From: Vicinamibacteria bacterium
GTDB lineage: Bacteria; Acidobacteriota; Vicinamibacteria; Fen-336
Direction: 5' to 3'
Length of the DNA stretch: 52,397 nucleotides
NCBI GenBank assembly: GCA_016934575.1
Contig: JAFGSN010000115.1
Location: forward strand, 1 to 52,397
Shown here: piece by piece, positions 1-8,549 of the stretch
Layout of the letters: each line of letters starts with the position of its first letter
Numbering within the stretch: position 1 is the first letter of the stretch
The notes under the pieces: generated by a model
Seen by the model: the letters and a program-made list of their open reading frames with translations, nothing else
Told to the model about the DNA's origin: nothing
Databases searched by the model: none
Program-made: the position numbers and the translations under genes

Positions 1-86
1 TCGCGATGGAGAAGGGACTGCGCTTCGCGATCCGCGAGGGCGGCCGGACGGTCGGCGCCGGGACGGTGACCGAGATCATCGAGTAG
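1..86 (+). CDS. tuf: Elongation factor Tu, C-terminal end (partial)
   Basis: Only the last 27 codons are present. The readable tail [20 protein letters not shown] followed by TVTEIIE and a TAG stop is the classic end of EF-Tu beta-barrel domain 3, the part that helps hold aminoacyl-tRNA. The gene enters from the left edge. tuf directly upstream of rpsJ is a common bacterial arrangement, so it is probably co-transcribed with the S10 block. A 12-base GC palindrome (92-103) lies just after the stop. Confidence 0.93.
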   Translation, partial: AMEKGLRFAIREGGRTVGAGTVTEIIE

Positions 87-134
87 GAATCGCGCCCGGG
101 CGCTCACGACACGAGGATACCTGAGGGTAAGCAC

Positions 135-467
135 ATGATGCTCAACGAGAAGATCCGGATCCGACTCAAGTCTTACGACTATCGGATTCTGGACCAGTCA
201 ACGAGCGAGATCGTCGACACGGCGAAACGCACGGGCGCGCGTGTCGCCGGACCGATACCTCTTCCGACGGTCAAGAATCGTTGGACCGTTCTGCGCTCGC
301 CTCACGTCGACAAAAAGAGCCGTGAACAATTCGAGATCCGAACGCACAAACGATTGATCGACATTTTCGAGCCGACGCCGCAGACCGTGGATGCTCTGAT
401 GAGACTGGATCTGCCGGCCGGAGTCGACGTCGAGATCAAAGCGTTCGGAAAGGAGCACGCCCGATAG
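135..467 (+). CDS. rpsJ: 30S ribosomal protein S10
   Basis: S10 is a small-subunit head protein and also the NusE antitermination partner of NusB. The 110-residue product shows the family core: [16 protein letters not shown] near the N-terminus, the GPIPLPT loop around residue 40, and [19 protein letters not shown] near residue 75. Two ATGs are adjacent (135 and 138); upstream GAGGGTAAGC gives a weak ribosome site. It follows tuf by 48 bases and starts the S10 gene block. Length is slightly above the usual 101-105 residues. Confidence 0.97.
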   Translation: MMLNEKIRIRLKSYDYRILDQSTSEIVDTAKRTGARVAGPIPLPTVKNRWTVLRSPHVDKKSREQFEIRTHKRLIDIFEPTPQTVDALMRLDLPAGVDVEIKAFGKEHAR

Positions 468-482
468 AACGGGAGAGGGACA

Positions 483-1130
483 ATGGGAGTCCAGGGCATC
501 ATCGGACGTAAAGTGGGCATGACTCAGATTTACGGCGAGAACGGCGCGGCGATCCCGGCGACAGTCATCGAAGCCGGCCCATGCGTTGTCATCCAGAGGA
601 AGACGGCGGCCAAGGACGGCTATGAAGCCGCGAAACTTGGTTTAGTCGCGAAAAGCAAGGTGAAGCGGATCAGCCGGTCCGTCAAGCAGTGTTATGAGAA
701 GATCGGATTGCCGCCGTGCCGCGTGTCGCGAGAGATCCGCGTCGACGCCGACGCCGAATTCCAGGTGGGCGATCGCATCGCGGTCGATATGTTCACGCCC
801 GGCGACAGCGTCAATATCACGGGCGTCAGCAAGGGGAAGGGTTTTCAGGGAGTCATCCGGCGTCACGGATTCAGCGGCGGAGCCAAATCGCACGGATCGA
901 TGTTCCATCGCGCGCCCGGATCGATCGGCGCTTCCGCCTATCCTTCGCGAGTGCTGAAAGGCATGAAGGCCGCCGGCCACATGGGCGACGCTCGCATCAC
1001 GGTGGGCAACTTAAAAGTCGAGCGGATCGACGTCGAGAACAATCTGCTGATCGTACGCGGCGCGGTGCCCGGCGCCGCCGGCGGTTATCTCATCATCATC
1101 CGGAAAAGCGGAGCGCCCTTGAAGGGTTGA
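483..1130 (+). CDS. rplC: 50S ribosomal protein L3
   Basis: L3 is a primary 23S rRNA binder whose long loop reaches the peptidyl-transferase centre. Diagnostic segments are [13 protein letters not shown] at the N-terminus and [17 protein letters not shown] followed by [20 protein letters not shown] in the middle, including the region carrying the glutamine that PrmB methylates in other bacteria. Length is 215 residues, normal for bacterial L3. It lies 15 bases after rpsJ with a GGGAGAGGGA ribosome site. Confidence 0.97.
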   Translation: MGVQGIIGRKVGMTQIYGENGAAIPATVIEAGPCVVIQRKTAAKDGYEAAKLGLVAKSKVKRISRSVKQCYEKIGLPPCRVSREIRVDADAEFQVGDRIAVDMFTPGDSVNITGVSKGKGFQGVIRRHGFSGGAKSHGSMFHRAPGSIGASAYPSRVLKGMKAAGHMGDARITVGNLKVERIDVENNLLIVRGAVPGAAGGYLIIIRKSGAPLKG

Positions 1131-1155
1131 ATAAGCGATGACGCGGAGAGTAAAG

Positions 1156-1821
1156 ATGGAATCGAGCCGACGGCGCGAGAAGAATCCGACCGTGTCCCGG
1201 AACGCGGTCGTGATCGGGCCGGAGATCGAACCGGTGGGCGAGGTGACGCTGTCGCCGGAAGTGTTTGGAGTCGGCGTGAACGCTCATTTGCTCTATGAGG
1301 CCGTGAAGCAAGACCGATCCGGCATGCGGCGCGGCACGCACATGACGAAGAATAGAGCGCTCGTTTCGGGATCCGGAAGAAAGCCCTGGAGGCAAAAAGG
1401 AACCGGTCGCGCACGCGTCGGCGAGTCGCGCAATCCTCTCTGGCGTCATGGAGGAACCGTGTTCGGGCCGACGCCTCGCGATTATGGCTTGTCCATGCCG
1501 CGATCGGCGCGGCTGGCGGCGCTCCGCGCGGCGCTGTCGCAGAAAGCGTCTGAAGGAGCGCTCAAGGTCGTTCAGGGATTCCGTTTGCAGGCTCCCAAGA
1601 CGCGCGAGCTTCGCTCGTTGTTGGCGCGCATGGGGATCAACGGAAAAGCGCTTCTTGTCGACGCTCCCGTCGCGGAGGCCTTGGCGCTGGCGGGCCGCAA
1701 TCTCGCCGGCGTGCATGTCGTCGATCCGTATCACATGACGGTTTATGACGTTCTGAACTGCCGCACGATCGTCATCTCACAGGAAGCGCTGCGGAGTCTG
1801 GAGGAGCGGCTGACGCCATGA
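1156..1821 (+). CDS. rplD: 50S ribosomal protein L4
   Basis: L4 binds 23S rRNA and lines the exit tunnel; in Escherichia coli it also autoregulates the S10 operon. The conserved tunnel-loop region is clear: GSGRKPWRQKGTGRARVG then SRNPLWRHGGTVFGP. I chose ATG 1156 because GGAG (1145-1148) sits seven bases upstream; ATG 1138 is an in-frame alternative giving 227 residues. Either way the N-terminus is longer than usual before the core begins. The 3' end overlaps rplW by the four bases ATGA. Confidence 0.94.
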   Translation: MESSRRREKNPTVSRNAVVIGPEIEPVGEVTLSPEVFGVGVNAHLLYEAVKQDRSGMRRGTHMTKNRALVSGSGRKPWRQKGTGRARVGESRNPLWRHGGTVFGPTPRDYGLSMPRSARLAALRAALSQKASEGALKVVQGFRLQAPKTRELRSLLARMGINGKALLVDAPVAEALALAGRNLAGVHVVDPYHMTVYDVLNCRTIVISQEALRSLEERLTP

Positions 1822-2111
1822 AGAACGTTCACGAGATCATCCGTCGCCCGCTGATCACCGAGAAGTCGTCCGCGATTCGAGAGACGCAGCGAGCGGTCTG
1901 TTTCGAGGTACAGAGGAAAGCGACAAAATCCGAGATCAAGAAGGCCGTCGAGCGCTTGTTCGAAGTCAAGGTCGCAGCGGTGCGGGTGGCCAACTTCCAA
2001 GGCAAGCTCAAGCGGCAAGGGCGTTATGTCGGACGGCGTCCCGCTTGGAAGAAGGCCTACGTGGTCCTCAAGAAGGGCGAAAAGATGATCGAGTTCTTCG
2101 AGGGCGCTTGA
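1818..2111 (+). CDS. rplW: 50S ribosomal protein L23
   Basis: L23 sits at the tunnel exit and is the docking site for trigger factor and signal recognition particle. The 97-residue protein has the expected IIRRPLITEKSS opening, the KSEIKKAVERLFEVKVAAV helix-strand segment and a basic loop ending with RPAWKKAYVVLKKG. Length is typical. The start codon overlaps the rplD stop (ATGA), so translation is probably coupled. Confidence 0.96.
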   Translation: MKNVHEIIRRPLITEKSSAIRETQRAVCFEVQRKATKSEIKKAVERLFEVKVAAVRVANFQGKLKRQGRYVGRRPAWKKAYVVLKKGEKMIEFFEGA

Positions 2112-2153
2112 GATGGCTTTTTGGCGCGCTCGTGAAAACGCAGGGATGAGTCG

Positions 2154-2972
2154 ATGATGAGAGCTTTCAGTCCGACCTCGCCGGGCCGTCGGTTCATGAC
2201 GGTGCTCGACTTCGAGGAGATCTCCAGGAAGGCGCCCGAGAAGCGACTGATCGGTCCGAGGAAACGCACCGGCGGTCGCAACAACAAAGGGCGGATAACG
2301 ATTTGGTTCCGCGGCGGAGGCCACAAACGTCGTTATCGGGCCATTGACTTCAAGCGCGACAAGCGCGAGATTCCCGCCAGAGTGGCCGCGATCGAGTACG
2401 ATCCGAACCGCTCGGCGCGACTCGCGTTGCTGCATTACGCCGACGGGGAAAAGCGATACATCCTCTGCCCGGACGGCGTCCATGTCGGCCAGACGATCAT
2501 CGCCGGCGAGCAGGCGGACATCCTGCCGGGGAACTGCTTGCCGCTCGCCGCCATCCCCTCCGGAACCTTCATTCACAACATCGAGTTGCGTCCAGGCAAG
2601 GGCGGACAGCTCGTTCGTTCCGCCGGGACGGTGGCGCAACTGGTGGCGCGCGAAGGCGAATACGCGCAGGTAAAGCTCCCTTCGGGAGAAATACGCGCGA
2701 TCAACGTCGCCTGCGTGGCGACGATCGGTCAGGTCGGCAACATCGACCACAAGAACGTTTCGATCGGAAAGGCCGGGCGGAGTCGGTGGCTGGGGCGGCG
2801 TCCCCACAACCGCGGCGTCACGATGAATCCTGTTGATCATCCCCATGGCGGCGGCGAAGGCAAGACCGCCGGCGGCCGGCATCCGGTCACTCCTTGGGGC
2901 AAGCCCACCAAGGGCTTCAAGACGCGCAACAACAAGCGCACGCAGCGGTTCATTCTCAAGAGGCGAAAGTAG
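2154..2972 (+). CDS. rplB: 50S ribosomal protein L2
   Basis: L2 is needed for subunit association and peptidyl-transferase assembly. The protein has 272 residues with [14 protein letters not shown] at the N-terminus, [20 protein letters not shown], and the C-terminal [13 protein letters not shown] motif that contains the conserved histidine near the catalytic centre. Two ATGs are adjacent (2154, 2157); the second is equally possible. It is separated from rplW by 42 bases and from rpsS by two. Confidence 0.97.
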   Translation: MMRAFSPTSPGRRFMTVLDFEEISRKAPEKRLIGPRKRTGGRNNKGRITIWFRGGGHKRRYRAIDFKRDKREIPARVAAIEYDPNRSARLALLHYADGEKRYILCPDGVHVGQTIIAGEQADILPGNCLPLAAIPSGTFIHNIELRPGKGGQLVRSAGTVAQLVAREGEYAQVKLPSGEIRAINVACVATIGQVGNIDHKNVSIGKAGRSRWLGRRPHNRGVTMNPVDHPHGGGEGKTAGGRHPVTPWGKPTKGFKTRNNKRTQRFILKRRK

Positions 2973-2974
2973 CC

Positions 2975-3268
2975 ATGGCGCGCTCACTCAAAAAGGGTCC
3001 ATTCATCGACGCTCATCTGTTGAAGAAAATCGATCAGATGAACGCCGTTCGAGAACGGCAGGTCGTTAGAACCTGGTCGAGGCGCTCGACGATCACGCCG
3101 GAGATGGTCGGTCACACGATCGCCGTGCACAACGGCAGGAAATTCATACCGGTCTACATCACGGAAAACATGGTGGGTCACAAGCTCGGCGAGTTCTCGC
3201 CCACGCGTCAGTTCAAGGGCCACTCGTCCAAGGTTGAAAAAGCGGCCAAGATGGCCGCCGCCAAGTAA
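2975..3268 (+). CDS. rpsS: 30S ribosomal protein S19
   Basis: S19 binds the 30S head with S13 near the A-site finger. The protein is 97 residues starting [19 protein letters not shown], with the signature [20 protein letters not shown] and a C-terminal [15 protein letters not shown] chose ATG 2975, two bases after the rplB stop; a longer frame starting at 2894 would lie inside rplB and has no family match before residue MARS. Family length is about 92, so it is nearly standard. Confidence 0.97.
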   Translation: MARSLKKGPFIDAHLLKKIDQMNAVRERQVVRTWSRRSTITPEMVGHTIAVHNGRKFIPVYITENMVGHKLGEFSPTRQFKGHSSKVEKAAKMAAAK

Positions 3269-3280
3269 TCGAGGGACAGC

Positions 3281-3640
3281 ATGCTCGAGGCGTATGCGGA
3301 AGCCAAATACATTCGGACGTCGGCGCAGAAGGCCAAGCCGGTGATGGATCTCATCCGAGGCAAGAAGGTGTCGGAAGCCCTGTCGATTCTGCACTTCACC
3401 AAAAAGGCCGTGGCTCGAGAGATCGAAAAGGCGCTTCGTTCCGCCGTCGCCAACGCGAACGTCATCGCCGAACGCAACCAGAAGCGTCAGGTCGACGTGG
3501 ACGAGCTCTTCGTGAGCGCATGCTACGCCAACCAGGGTCCTTCGCTGAAAAGAGTTCGTCCCGCGCCGATGGGGCGGGCGTATCGGGTGATCAAGCGAAC
3601 GGCTCACCTGACCGTTCGCGTGGCCGAGAGGGAGAGTTAG
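3281..3640 (+). CDS. rplV: 50S ribosomal protein L22
   Basis: L22 spans the large subunit and its beta-hairpin narrows the exit tunnel beside L4. The 119-residue protein shows YIRTSAQKAKPVMDLIRGK, a middle with SAVANANVI, and a C-terminal hairpin with GPSLKRVRPAPMGRAYRVIKR. A GAGGGA ribosome site precedes ATG 3281. Gaps to rpsS (12 bases) and rpsC (3 bases) indicate one transcript. Confidence 0.97.
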   Translation: MLEAYAEAKYIRTSAQKAKPVMDLIRGKKVSEALSILHFTKKAVAREIEKALRSAVANANVIAERNQKRQVDVDELFVSACYANQGPSLKRVRPAPMGRAYRVIKRTAHLTVRVAERES

Positions 3641-3643
3641 CTC

Positions 3644-4291
3644 ATGGGGCAGAAAGTCCATCCGATCGGCTTCCGTCTCGGTTTTAACAAGACCTGGCGC
3701 AGCCGATGGTACGCCGAGAAGGAATACGCCGGACTGCTTCACGAAGACCTGGAATTGAAGCGCGAGCTCAAGAAGCGCTTCGGCCATGCCGGCGTGTCGC
3801 GCGTCGAGATCGAACGCGCCGCGAACAAGCTCAAGATCGGCATATTCACGTCGCGGCCCGGAATCATCATCGGGCGCAAAGGTCAAGAAGTCGAGAAGCT
3901 CAAGCAGGAGCTGATCAAGCGTACGGGCAAGGAGGTCTTCATCAACATCCAGGAGATCCTCAAGCCCGAGCTGGACGCGCAGCTCGTTTCCGAATCGGTC
4001 GCATTGCAGCTCGAGAAACGCATCGCGTTCCGTCGAGCCATGCGCAAGGCCGTCGACGCGGCTCTGCGCTTCGGGGCCAAGGGGATCAAGATTCGAGTGT
4101 CCGGAAGGCTGAACGGCGCTGAGATCGCTCGTTCCGAGTGGTATCTATTCGGTCAACTGCCTTTGCACACGCTGCGCTCGGACGTGGATTACGGATTTTG
4201 GGAAGCGCGGACGACGTTCGGCCAGATCGGCGTGAAATGCTGGATCTACAAGGGCTCGCAGAGCGACGCGCGTTCGCCCAAGGGGATATAG
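3644..4291 (+). CDS. rpsC: 30S ribosomal protein S3
   Basis: S3 lies at the mRNA entry tunnel and contributes to the ribosomal helicase activity. The 215-residue protein begins [18 protein letters not shown], carries a KH domain with the [12 protein letters not shown] loop near residue 75, and ends with the S3 C-terminal domain ([24 protein letters not shown]). It is followed by a 90-base gap containing two strong inverted repeats before rplP. Confidence 0.97.
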   Translation: MGQKVHPIGFRLGFNKTWRSRWYAEKEYAGLLHEDLELKRELKKRFGHAGVSRVEIERAANKLKIGIFTSRPGIIIGRKGQEVEKLKQELIKRTGKEVFINIQEILKPELDAQLVSESVALQLEKRIAFRRAMRKAVDAALRFGAKGIKIRVSGRLNGAEIARSEWYLFGQLPLHTLRSDVDYGFWEARTTFGQIGVKCWIYKGSQSDARSPKGI

Positions 4292-4323
4292 AGAGATGTT
4301 TTTTCACCAGGCTTTTTCTCTCT

Positions 4324-4381
4324 GCGGCGCCGCGCGCCGCGTTAGGATTCCGTGGAATGGGATCCAGGGGAGCGGAATCCT
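4324..4381 (+). promoter_or_regulatory. Two tandem inverted repeats in the rpsC-rplP gap
   Basis: The first is GCGGCGC (4324-4330) and GCGCCGC (4334-4340) around a three-base loop. The second is AGGATTCC (4344-4351) and GGAATCCT (4374-4381), whose right arm ends immediately before the rplP ATG. The likely Shine-Dalgarno GGGGAG (4367-4372) lies in the loop of the second. Both arms are perfect matches. This placement could control rplP translation or readthrough, but function is inference. A U-rich stretch (about 4298-4320) precedes them rather than following, so neither is a standard terminator. Confidence 0.45.
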
Positions 4382-4804
4382 ATGTTGATGCCCAAGAAGG
4401 TCAAATTCCGCAAGCAGCAGCGCGGACGCATGAAAGGCAAGGCCTGGACGGGAGGCTCGGTTGCCTTCGGAGATTTCGGGCTCAAGGCCCTCGAACCGGG
4501 TTGGATCACGGACCGGCAGATCGAGGCAGGACGCATCGCCATCACGCGTTTCATCAAGCGCAGCGGACGGATCTGGATCCGCGTTTTCCCGGACAAGCCG
4601 ATCACGAAGAAACCGCAAGAGACACGAATGGGCAAGGGCAAGGGCGCGCCGGAGGGATGGGTGGCCGTGGTCAAACCTGGACGCATACTCTATGAGATGG
4701 AAGGCGTGACCGAGAAGGAAGCCCGAGAAGCGTTGAGGCTGGCGGCCCAGAAGCTTTCGATAAGAACGCGAATCGTGACAAGACAGACGGAGGTCAAGCT
4801 GTGA
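4382..4804 (+). CDS. rplP: 50S ribosomal protein L16
   Basis: L16 helps position A-site tRNA and organises the large subunit late in assembly. The protein starts [19 protein letters not shown] and includes [20 protein letters not shown] and the [17 protein letters not shown] motif. Start ATG 4382 matches the family and has GGAG (4369-4372) nine bases upstream; an in-frame ATG at 4352 would add ten unconserved residues. The length of 140 is normal. The stop overlaps the rpmC start. Confidence 0.97.
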   Translation: MLMPKKVKFRKQQRGRMKGKAWTGGSVAFGDFGLKALEPGWITDRQIEAGRIAITRFIKRSGRIWIRVFPDKPITKKPQETRMGKGKGAPEGWVAVVKPGRILYEMEGVTEKEAREALRLAAQKLSIRTRIVTRQTEVKL

Positions 4805-4998
4805 AAGCCGAGAAGGTGCGGGAGATGAGCCTTGACGAGCTGGCCACTCGCGAGAACGAGCTTTCGGAGCAGCTTTTCCGCCTTCGTCTTCAGAAGGCGG
4901 TAGGACAACTCGACAACGCCGCGAAGTTGCGCGGGATTCGTCGAGACATCGCCAGGGTCAAGACCTTTCTCAGGCAGAAACGCGGCGTCGCACGCTAG
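4801..4998 (+). CDS. rpmC: 50S ribosomal protein L29
   Basis: L29 is a small two-helix protein next to L23 at the tunnel exit. The 65-residue product has the [26 protein letters not shown] and [19 protein letters not shown] segments expected for the family. It uses a GTG start that overlaps the rplP stop by four bases (GTGA), which suggests translational coupling. Confidence 0.95.
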   Translation: MKAEKVREMSLDELATRENELSEQLFRLRLQKAVGQLDNAAKLRGIRRDIARVKTFLRQKRGVAR

Positions 4999-5038
4999 AG
5001 AGCGTCGAGCTGAGGGGAGCGGAGCGGGTAGGTTCAAG

Positions 5039-5383
5039 ATGGAGCAACAGACGAGCAGTAGTCAAAGAGAAGGGGAAGTGAACGCTTCCTCGTCAAGACC
5101 ACGTCGCCGAAACGTCAAGACCGGCGTGGTCGTGAGCGACAAGATGCAGAAAACGGTGGTCGTGGCGGTCCAGAGACTGGTGCGGCACCCGCTTTACAAG
5201 AAGACGATGAGAAGGTCTTCGAACTTCCTGGCGCATGACGAGAAGGGCGCCCACAAAGGCGACAAGGTTCGCATCGTGGAGACTAGGCCGCTCTCTCGAC
5301 GCAAACGTTGGAGCGTTGAGGAAATACTCGATAGGGGCGCGGACGTTGCGGCGGTCGTAACTGAAACGGAAACCACGGCGTAG
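5039..5383 (+). CDS. rpsQ: 30S ribosomal protein S17
   Basis: S17 is an early-binding OB-fold protein of the 30S body. The core starts near residue 25: [20 protein letters not shown], then [19 protein letters not shown] and a [19 protein letters not shown] segment. The 114-residue length is longer than the common 85 because of a serine- and arginine-rich N-terminal leader and a short tail. GTG 5078 is a possible later start, but ATG 5039 has better spacing. Confidence 0.94.
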   Translation: MEQQTSSSQREGEVNASSSRPRRRNVKTGVVVSDKMQKTVVVAVQRLVRHPLYKKTMRRSSNFLAHDEKGAHKGDKVRIVETRPLSRRKRWSVEEILDRGADVAAVVTETETTA

Positions 5384-5395
5384 AGGGAGATCATC

Positions 5396-5770
5396 ATGAT
5401 ACAGATGAGAACCATTCTCGACGTGGCCGACAATTCAGGCGCGCGCAAAATCTCGTGCATTCTCCCCATCGGAGGATCAACGGGGCGTTACGCCGGACTG
5501 GGCGACATCATCACGGCGAACGTCAAGGAATCGGCGCCAGAAGCGCCGGAACCCGTCCGAAAGGGCAAGGTGGTCAAGGCAGTCATCGTCCGCTGCGCCA
5601 AGGAGCAACGGCGCAAGGACGGCAGTTACATCCGCTTCGACCGCAACGCGGCCGTTTTGATCAACGACGCCCGCGAGCCCGTTGGCACTCGAGTGTTCGG
5701 ACCCGTGGCGCGCGAGCTGCGTGAAAAGAAATTCATGAAGATCGTTTCGTTGGCGCCGGAGGTGCTATAG
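5396..5770 (+). CDS. rplN: 50S ribosomal protein L14
   Basis: L14 forms part of an intersubunit bridge and is the RsfS docking site in other bacteria. The 124-residue protein begins [18 protein letters not shown] and has [43 protein letters not shown] and the [23 protein letters not shown] end. Length and motifs are standard. It sits 12 bases after rpsQ and two before rplX. Confidence 0.97.
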   Translation: MIQMRTILDVADNSGARKISCILPIGGSTGRYAGLGDIITANVKESAPEAPEPVRKGKVVKAVIVRCAKEQRRKDGSYIRFDRNAAVLINDAREPVGTRVFGPVARELREKKFMKIVSLAPEVL

Positions 5771-5772
5771 CG

Positions 5773-6117
5773 ATGTCTGCTGACCGCGTTCAGGTCCGGA
5801 TGAGATTGTGCAAGAACGACACGGTGGTGGTGATCGCCGGCAGGGACGCCGGAAAGCGCGGCAAGATTCTGCGCGTCATACCCGAGAAGAATCGCGTGAT
5901 CGTGCAGGGGGTATCGTTCATCAAAAGGCATACGCGCCCCAATCCGCAGAAGGGAATCAAGGGCGGCATAGCCGAGCGAGAAGCGCCGATCCATGCCAGC
6001 AACCTCATGATCGTGTGTGGGGAGTGCGGCAAGCGTACGCGCATCGGAACGAAAAGGCTGGACGACGGACGCAAGGTGAGGATATGCCGTAAATGCCACG
6101 GCGTCCTGGATCGATGA
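5773..6117 (+). CDS. rplX: 50S ribosomal protein L24, with C-terminal zinc motif
   Basis: L24 starts large-subunit assembly. The KOW segment (VVVIAGRDAGKRGKILRVIPEKNRVIVQGV) covers residues about 17-47, followed by KRHTRPNPQKGIKGGI. The C-terminus keeps two cysteine pairs, CGECGK and CRKCHG, as expected for a zinc-binding L24 variant. Length is 114 residues. It is followed by 48 bases before rplE. Confidence 0.96.
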   Translation: MSADRVQVRMRLCKNDTVVVIAGRDAGKRGKILRVIPEKNRVIVQGVSFIKRHTRPNPQKGIKGGIAEREAPIHASNLMIVCGECGKRTRIGTKRLDDGRKVRICRKCHGVLDR

Positions 6118-6165
6118 GAGGTTCTTCATGACGAAACGTACACTTGAAGCTGACGTGAGGTCACG

Positions 6166-6714
6166 ATGAGCGCCCGAATCAGGGAGGAATTCGTCAAGCG
6201 AATCCTTCCGCGACTCATGAAAGAGCACGGCTATCCCAACGTGATGGCGGTGCCGCGGCTCAAGAAGATCGTCATCAACATGGGCGTCGGCGAGGCGACG
6301 CAAAACATCAAGGCGCTTGAAAACGCCATGGATGATCTGGCGCGCATAACCGGGCAAAGGCCTGCGATCCGCCGCGCGCGCAAGTCGGTCGCGGCGTTCA
6401 AGCTTCGCTCCGGGATGCCGATCGCGGCCACGGTGACGCTGCGCGGCGATCGCATGTTCGAGTTCGTAGATCGTCTGTTAAACGTGGCGTTGCCGCGCGT
6501 CAGGGACTTTCGCGGAGTGCCGACGAACTCGTTCGACGGGCGCGGGAACTTCACGCTAGGGCTTCGTGATCAGATCATCTTTCCCGAGGTGGATTATTCA
6601 AAAGTGGAGAAGCTGCGCGGCATGAACGTCACGTTCGTGACCAGCGCCGCAACCGACGAGGATTCGCGTCGACTTCTCGAGCATCTCGGAATGCCGTTCC
6701 GGAGAAGCCGATGA
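6166..6714 (+). CDS. rplE: 50S ribosomal protein L5
   Basis: L5 binds 5S rRNA and contacts P-site tRNA. The 182-residue protein shows [15 protein letters not shown] near residue 25, the [20 protein letters not shown] region, [25 protein letters not shown] and the [13 protein letters not shown] motif. Length is standard. The following gap to rpsN is unusually long for this operon, 211 bases. Confidence 0.97.
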   Translation: MSARIREEFVKRILPRLMKEHGYPNVMAVPRLKKIVINMGVGEATQNIKALENAMDDLARITGQRPAIRRARKSVAAFKLRSGMPIAATVTLRGDRMFEFVDRLLNVALPRVRDFRGVPTNSFDGRGNFTLGLRDQIIFPEVDYSKVEKLRGMNVTFVTSAATDEDSRRLLEHLGMPFRRSR

Positions 6715-6925
6715 AACACTGCTCCGTGACATTCACGCCGTTCATGCGATTGTCATGGCCGGATGACTTATGCATGCACGGCCTGCCTGCCGGCGGGCGG
6801 GCACGGCATCGCGCGGCACGCCTTCAGGAGCGCGGCCGGAGTCCCCGTCGAGACGGAATGTGCAAACGGGCGCCGGCGGTCTTGAACGCGAAATGCGCAC
6901 CACGGGCCGTGAGAAGGAGACGAGC
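6715..6925 (+). other. Long non-coding gap inside the spc block, with a hairpin
   Basis: All neighbouring gaps are below about 90 bases, but 211 bases separate rplE from rpsN. I see no convincing protein here; a frame starting at 6711 overlaps the rplE stop but has arginine-rich, shadow-like composition. The gap holds GCCTGCCTGC (6781-6790) and GCGGGCGGGC (6793-6802), which can pair fully as RNA with two G-U pairs. It may be a dispersed repeat or a control site. Confidence 0.4.
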
Positions 6926-7111
6926 GTGGCGAAGAAATCGCTGATAGCCAAGGCGCAGAGAACGCCCAAGTTTCAATCTCGGAGATACACGCGCTGTCGT
7001 CGATGCGGACGACCTCGCGGCTACCTGAGAAAGTTCCAACTGTGCCGTATCTGTTTCCGCGATTTGGCCCTGGCGGGAGAGGTCCCCGGGGTCATCAAGG
7101 CGAGTTGGTAG
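6926..7111 (+). CDS. rpsN: 30S ribosomal protein S14, zinc (type Z) form
   Basis: S14 is a 30S head protein. GTG 6926 gives a 61-residue product beginning [19 protein letters not shown], exactly the length of type Z S14. Four cysteines form CRRC and CRIC pairs separated by [12 protein letters not shown], the zinc knuckle. An AAGGAGACGAGC ribosome site supports this start over the longer open frame that begins at 6770. It precedes rpsH by 26 bases. Confidence 0.96.
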   Translation: MAKKSLIAKAQRTPKFQSRRYTRCRRCGRPRGYLRKFQLCRICFRDLALAGEVPGVIKASW

Positions 7112-7137
7112 CGAAAGCGTAAAAAGAGGTATAGCCG

Positions 7138-7536
7138 ATGAACATGACCGATCCCATCGCGGACATGCTGACTCGGGTTCGTAACGGAGTCCGCGCCAAA
7201 CTGTCCAAGGTGGACGTCCCCGCCTCGAAGCTGAAGATCGAGATTGCGCGCATCCTCAAGCAGGAGGGCTATGTCTCGAGCGTTAAACTGATCGATAGAG
7301 AACCGCAGAGGATAGTCCGCATTTTCTTGAAGTACGGGCCGTCCATGGAGCGGGCGATCACCAACCTGCAGAGAGTCAGCCGCCCCGGTTGCCGCATCTA
7401 CTGCAGCAAGCATGAGATTCCAAGGGTTCTGGGCGGCATGGGGATCAACATCCTATCCACATCGCGCGGCGTGATGACGGGGAAGGAAGCGGCGCGCAAC
7501 GGCGTGGGAGGAGAGATCCTGTGCAACGTATGGTGA
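7138..7536 (+). CDS. rpsH: 30S ribosomal protein S8
   Basis: S8 is a primary binder of 16S rRNA and, in Escherichia coli, the spc operon repressor. The 132-residue protein begins MNMTDPIADMLTRVRNG and ends with GINILSTSRGVMTGKEAARNGVGGEILCNVW, including the conserved STSRGVMT loop. Length is standard. It is preceded by AAAAAGAGGTATAGCC and sits ten bases before rplF. Confidence 0.97.
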   Translation: MNMTDPIADMLTRVRNGVRAKLSKVDVPASKLKIEIARILKQEGYVSSVKLIDREPQRIVRIFLKYGPSMERAITNLQRVSRPGCRIYCSKHEIPRVLGGMGINILSTSRGVMTGKEAARNGVGGEILCNVW

Positions 7537-7546
7537 GAGGTTAGGA

Positions 7547-8098
7547 ATGTCTCGCATTGGTCTCAAACCCATTCCCATTCCCGCGAACGTCAAGGTCGGC
7601 CTGTCCGAGGACGAGGCCCGGTTCACGGGACCATTGGGCGAGCTGAGCACGCCGATTCCGTCGGGAATATCGTTCGCGCTCGAGGGTGAGTCCCTCGTCT
7701 GTCGGCGTCAGAACGACGATCGGCAGCAGCGCGCCCTGCATGGCCTGGCACGCGCGTTGGCGAGCAACGCCGTCATGGGCGTGACTCGGGGATTCTCGAA
7801 AGAGCTCGACATCGTTGGAGTCGGTTACCGCGCCGCGGTCGACGGCCGCAAGATCGTCTTTGCTCTCGGTTACTCTCATCCTGTGGAGTATCCGATCCCG
7901 GAGGGAGTCAAGATAGCCGTCGATCGACAGACGCATATCGTGATCTCCGGCATCGATCGGCAGAAAGTCGGACAGACCGCCGCCGAGATCCGCGGACTGA
8001 GAAAACCGGATCCATACAAGCAGAAGGGAATCCGCTATGTCGGCGAAACGCTGAAGAAGAAAGCCGGCAAAGCCGGCGCAACCGGGCGGACGAAATGA
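7547..8098 (+). CDS. rplF: 50S ribosomal protein L6
   Basis: L6 lies near the sarcin-ricin loop and L7/L12 stalk base. The 183-residue product begins MSRIGLKPIPIPANVKV and contains VTRGFSKELDIVGVGYRA and, near the C-terminus, the RKPDPYKQKGIRYVGE motif that marks L6. A lysine-rich tail (KKKAGKAG) follows. Length is standard. Confidence 0.97.
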   Translation: MSRIGLKPIPIPANVKVGLSEDEARFTGPLGELSTPIPSGISFALEGESLVCRRQNDDRQQRALHGLARALASNAVMGVTRGFSKELDIVGVGYRAAVDGRKIVFALGYSHPVEYPIPEGVKIAVDRQTHIVISGIDRQKVGQTAAEIRGLRKPDPYKQKGIRYVGETLKKKAGKAGATGRTK

Positions 8099-8119
8099 GC
8101 CGCGATGAGGGCGGGAACG

Positions 8120-8139
8120 CCTGGCATGAGTGTGCCAGG
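8120..8139 (+). other. Perfect 7-bp hairpin in the rplF-rplR gap
   Basis: CCTGGCA (8120-8126) pairs with TGCCAGG (8133-8139) around the six-base loop TGAGTG. It lies in the 61-base gap upstream of rplR, before its GAGGTG ribosome site. There is no T tract, so it is not a standard terminator. It may be a processing or translation element; function unknown. Confidence 0.3.
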
Positions 8140-8159
8140 GCACGCTCGCTGAGGTGACC

Positions 8160-8528
8160 ATGAGCGTCAGAAGCAAAACGGCAATCCGCAGGCGAATCCA
8201 TGAGCGCATCAGAAAGCGTCTCATCGGTTGCAAGGAGACGCCTCGTCTGGCCGTGTTTCGCAGTCAAAAGCATATCTATGCCCAGATCGTTGACGACGCC
8301 GTTAGTCGGACGGTCTGCGCCGCCGGATCGCGCGACCCGGAGCTGCGCCAGTCACTGATGAATCGCGGTTCCAACGTCGAAGCCGCCAAGGCGGTCGGAA
8401 AGCTCATCGCACGGCGGGCCATGGAAAGCGGAGTATCGACCGTGGTCTTCGACCGCGGCGGCTTCAAGTATCACGGTCGCGTGAAGGCCCTGGCCGACGC
8501 GGCGCGCGAGGGCGGACTACGGTTCTGA
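8160..8528 (+). CDS. rplR: 50S ribosomal protein L18
   Basis: L18 binds 5S rRNA in the central protuberance. The 122-residue protein starts [20 protein letters not shown] and carries [19 protein letters not shown] and the C-terminal [29 protein letters not shown] chose ATG 8160 because GAGGTG lies at 8151 and the family starts here; an earlier in-frame ATG at 8130 falls in the loop of a hairpin. Length is standard. Confidence 0.96.
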   Translation: MSVRSKTAIRRRIHERIRKRLIGCKETPRLAVFRSQKHIYAQIVDDAVSRTVCAAGSRDPELRQSLMNRGSNVEAAKAVGKLIARRAMESGVSTVVFDRGGFKYHGRVKALADAAREGGLRF

Positions 8529-8549
8529 GAGGGATCGCGGAGAGAGAAC

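Noticed and set aside
1743-2987. 414-codon open frame on the minus strand opposite L23, L2 and the start of S19
   Set aside because: It covers three certain ribosomal genes, has no family motif and an arginine/leucine-rich composition typical of an antisense shadow.
6711-6944. 77-codon frame overlapping the rplE stop by ATGA
   Set aside because: The overlap looks like coupling, but the sequence is arginine-rich, has no family match, and runs into the rpsN start in another frame.
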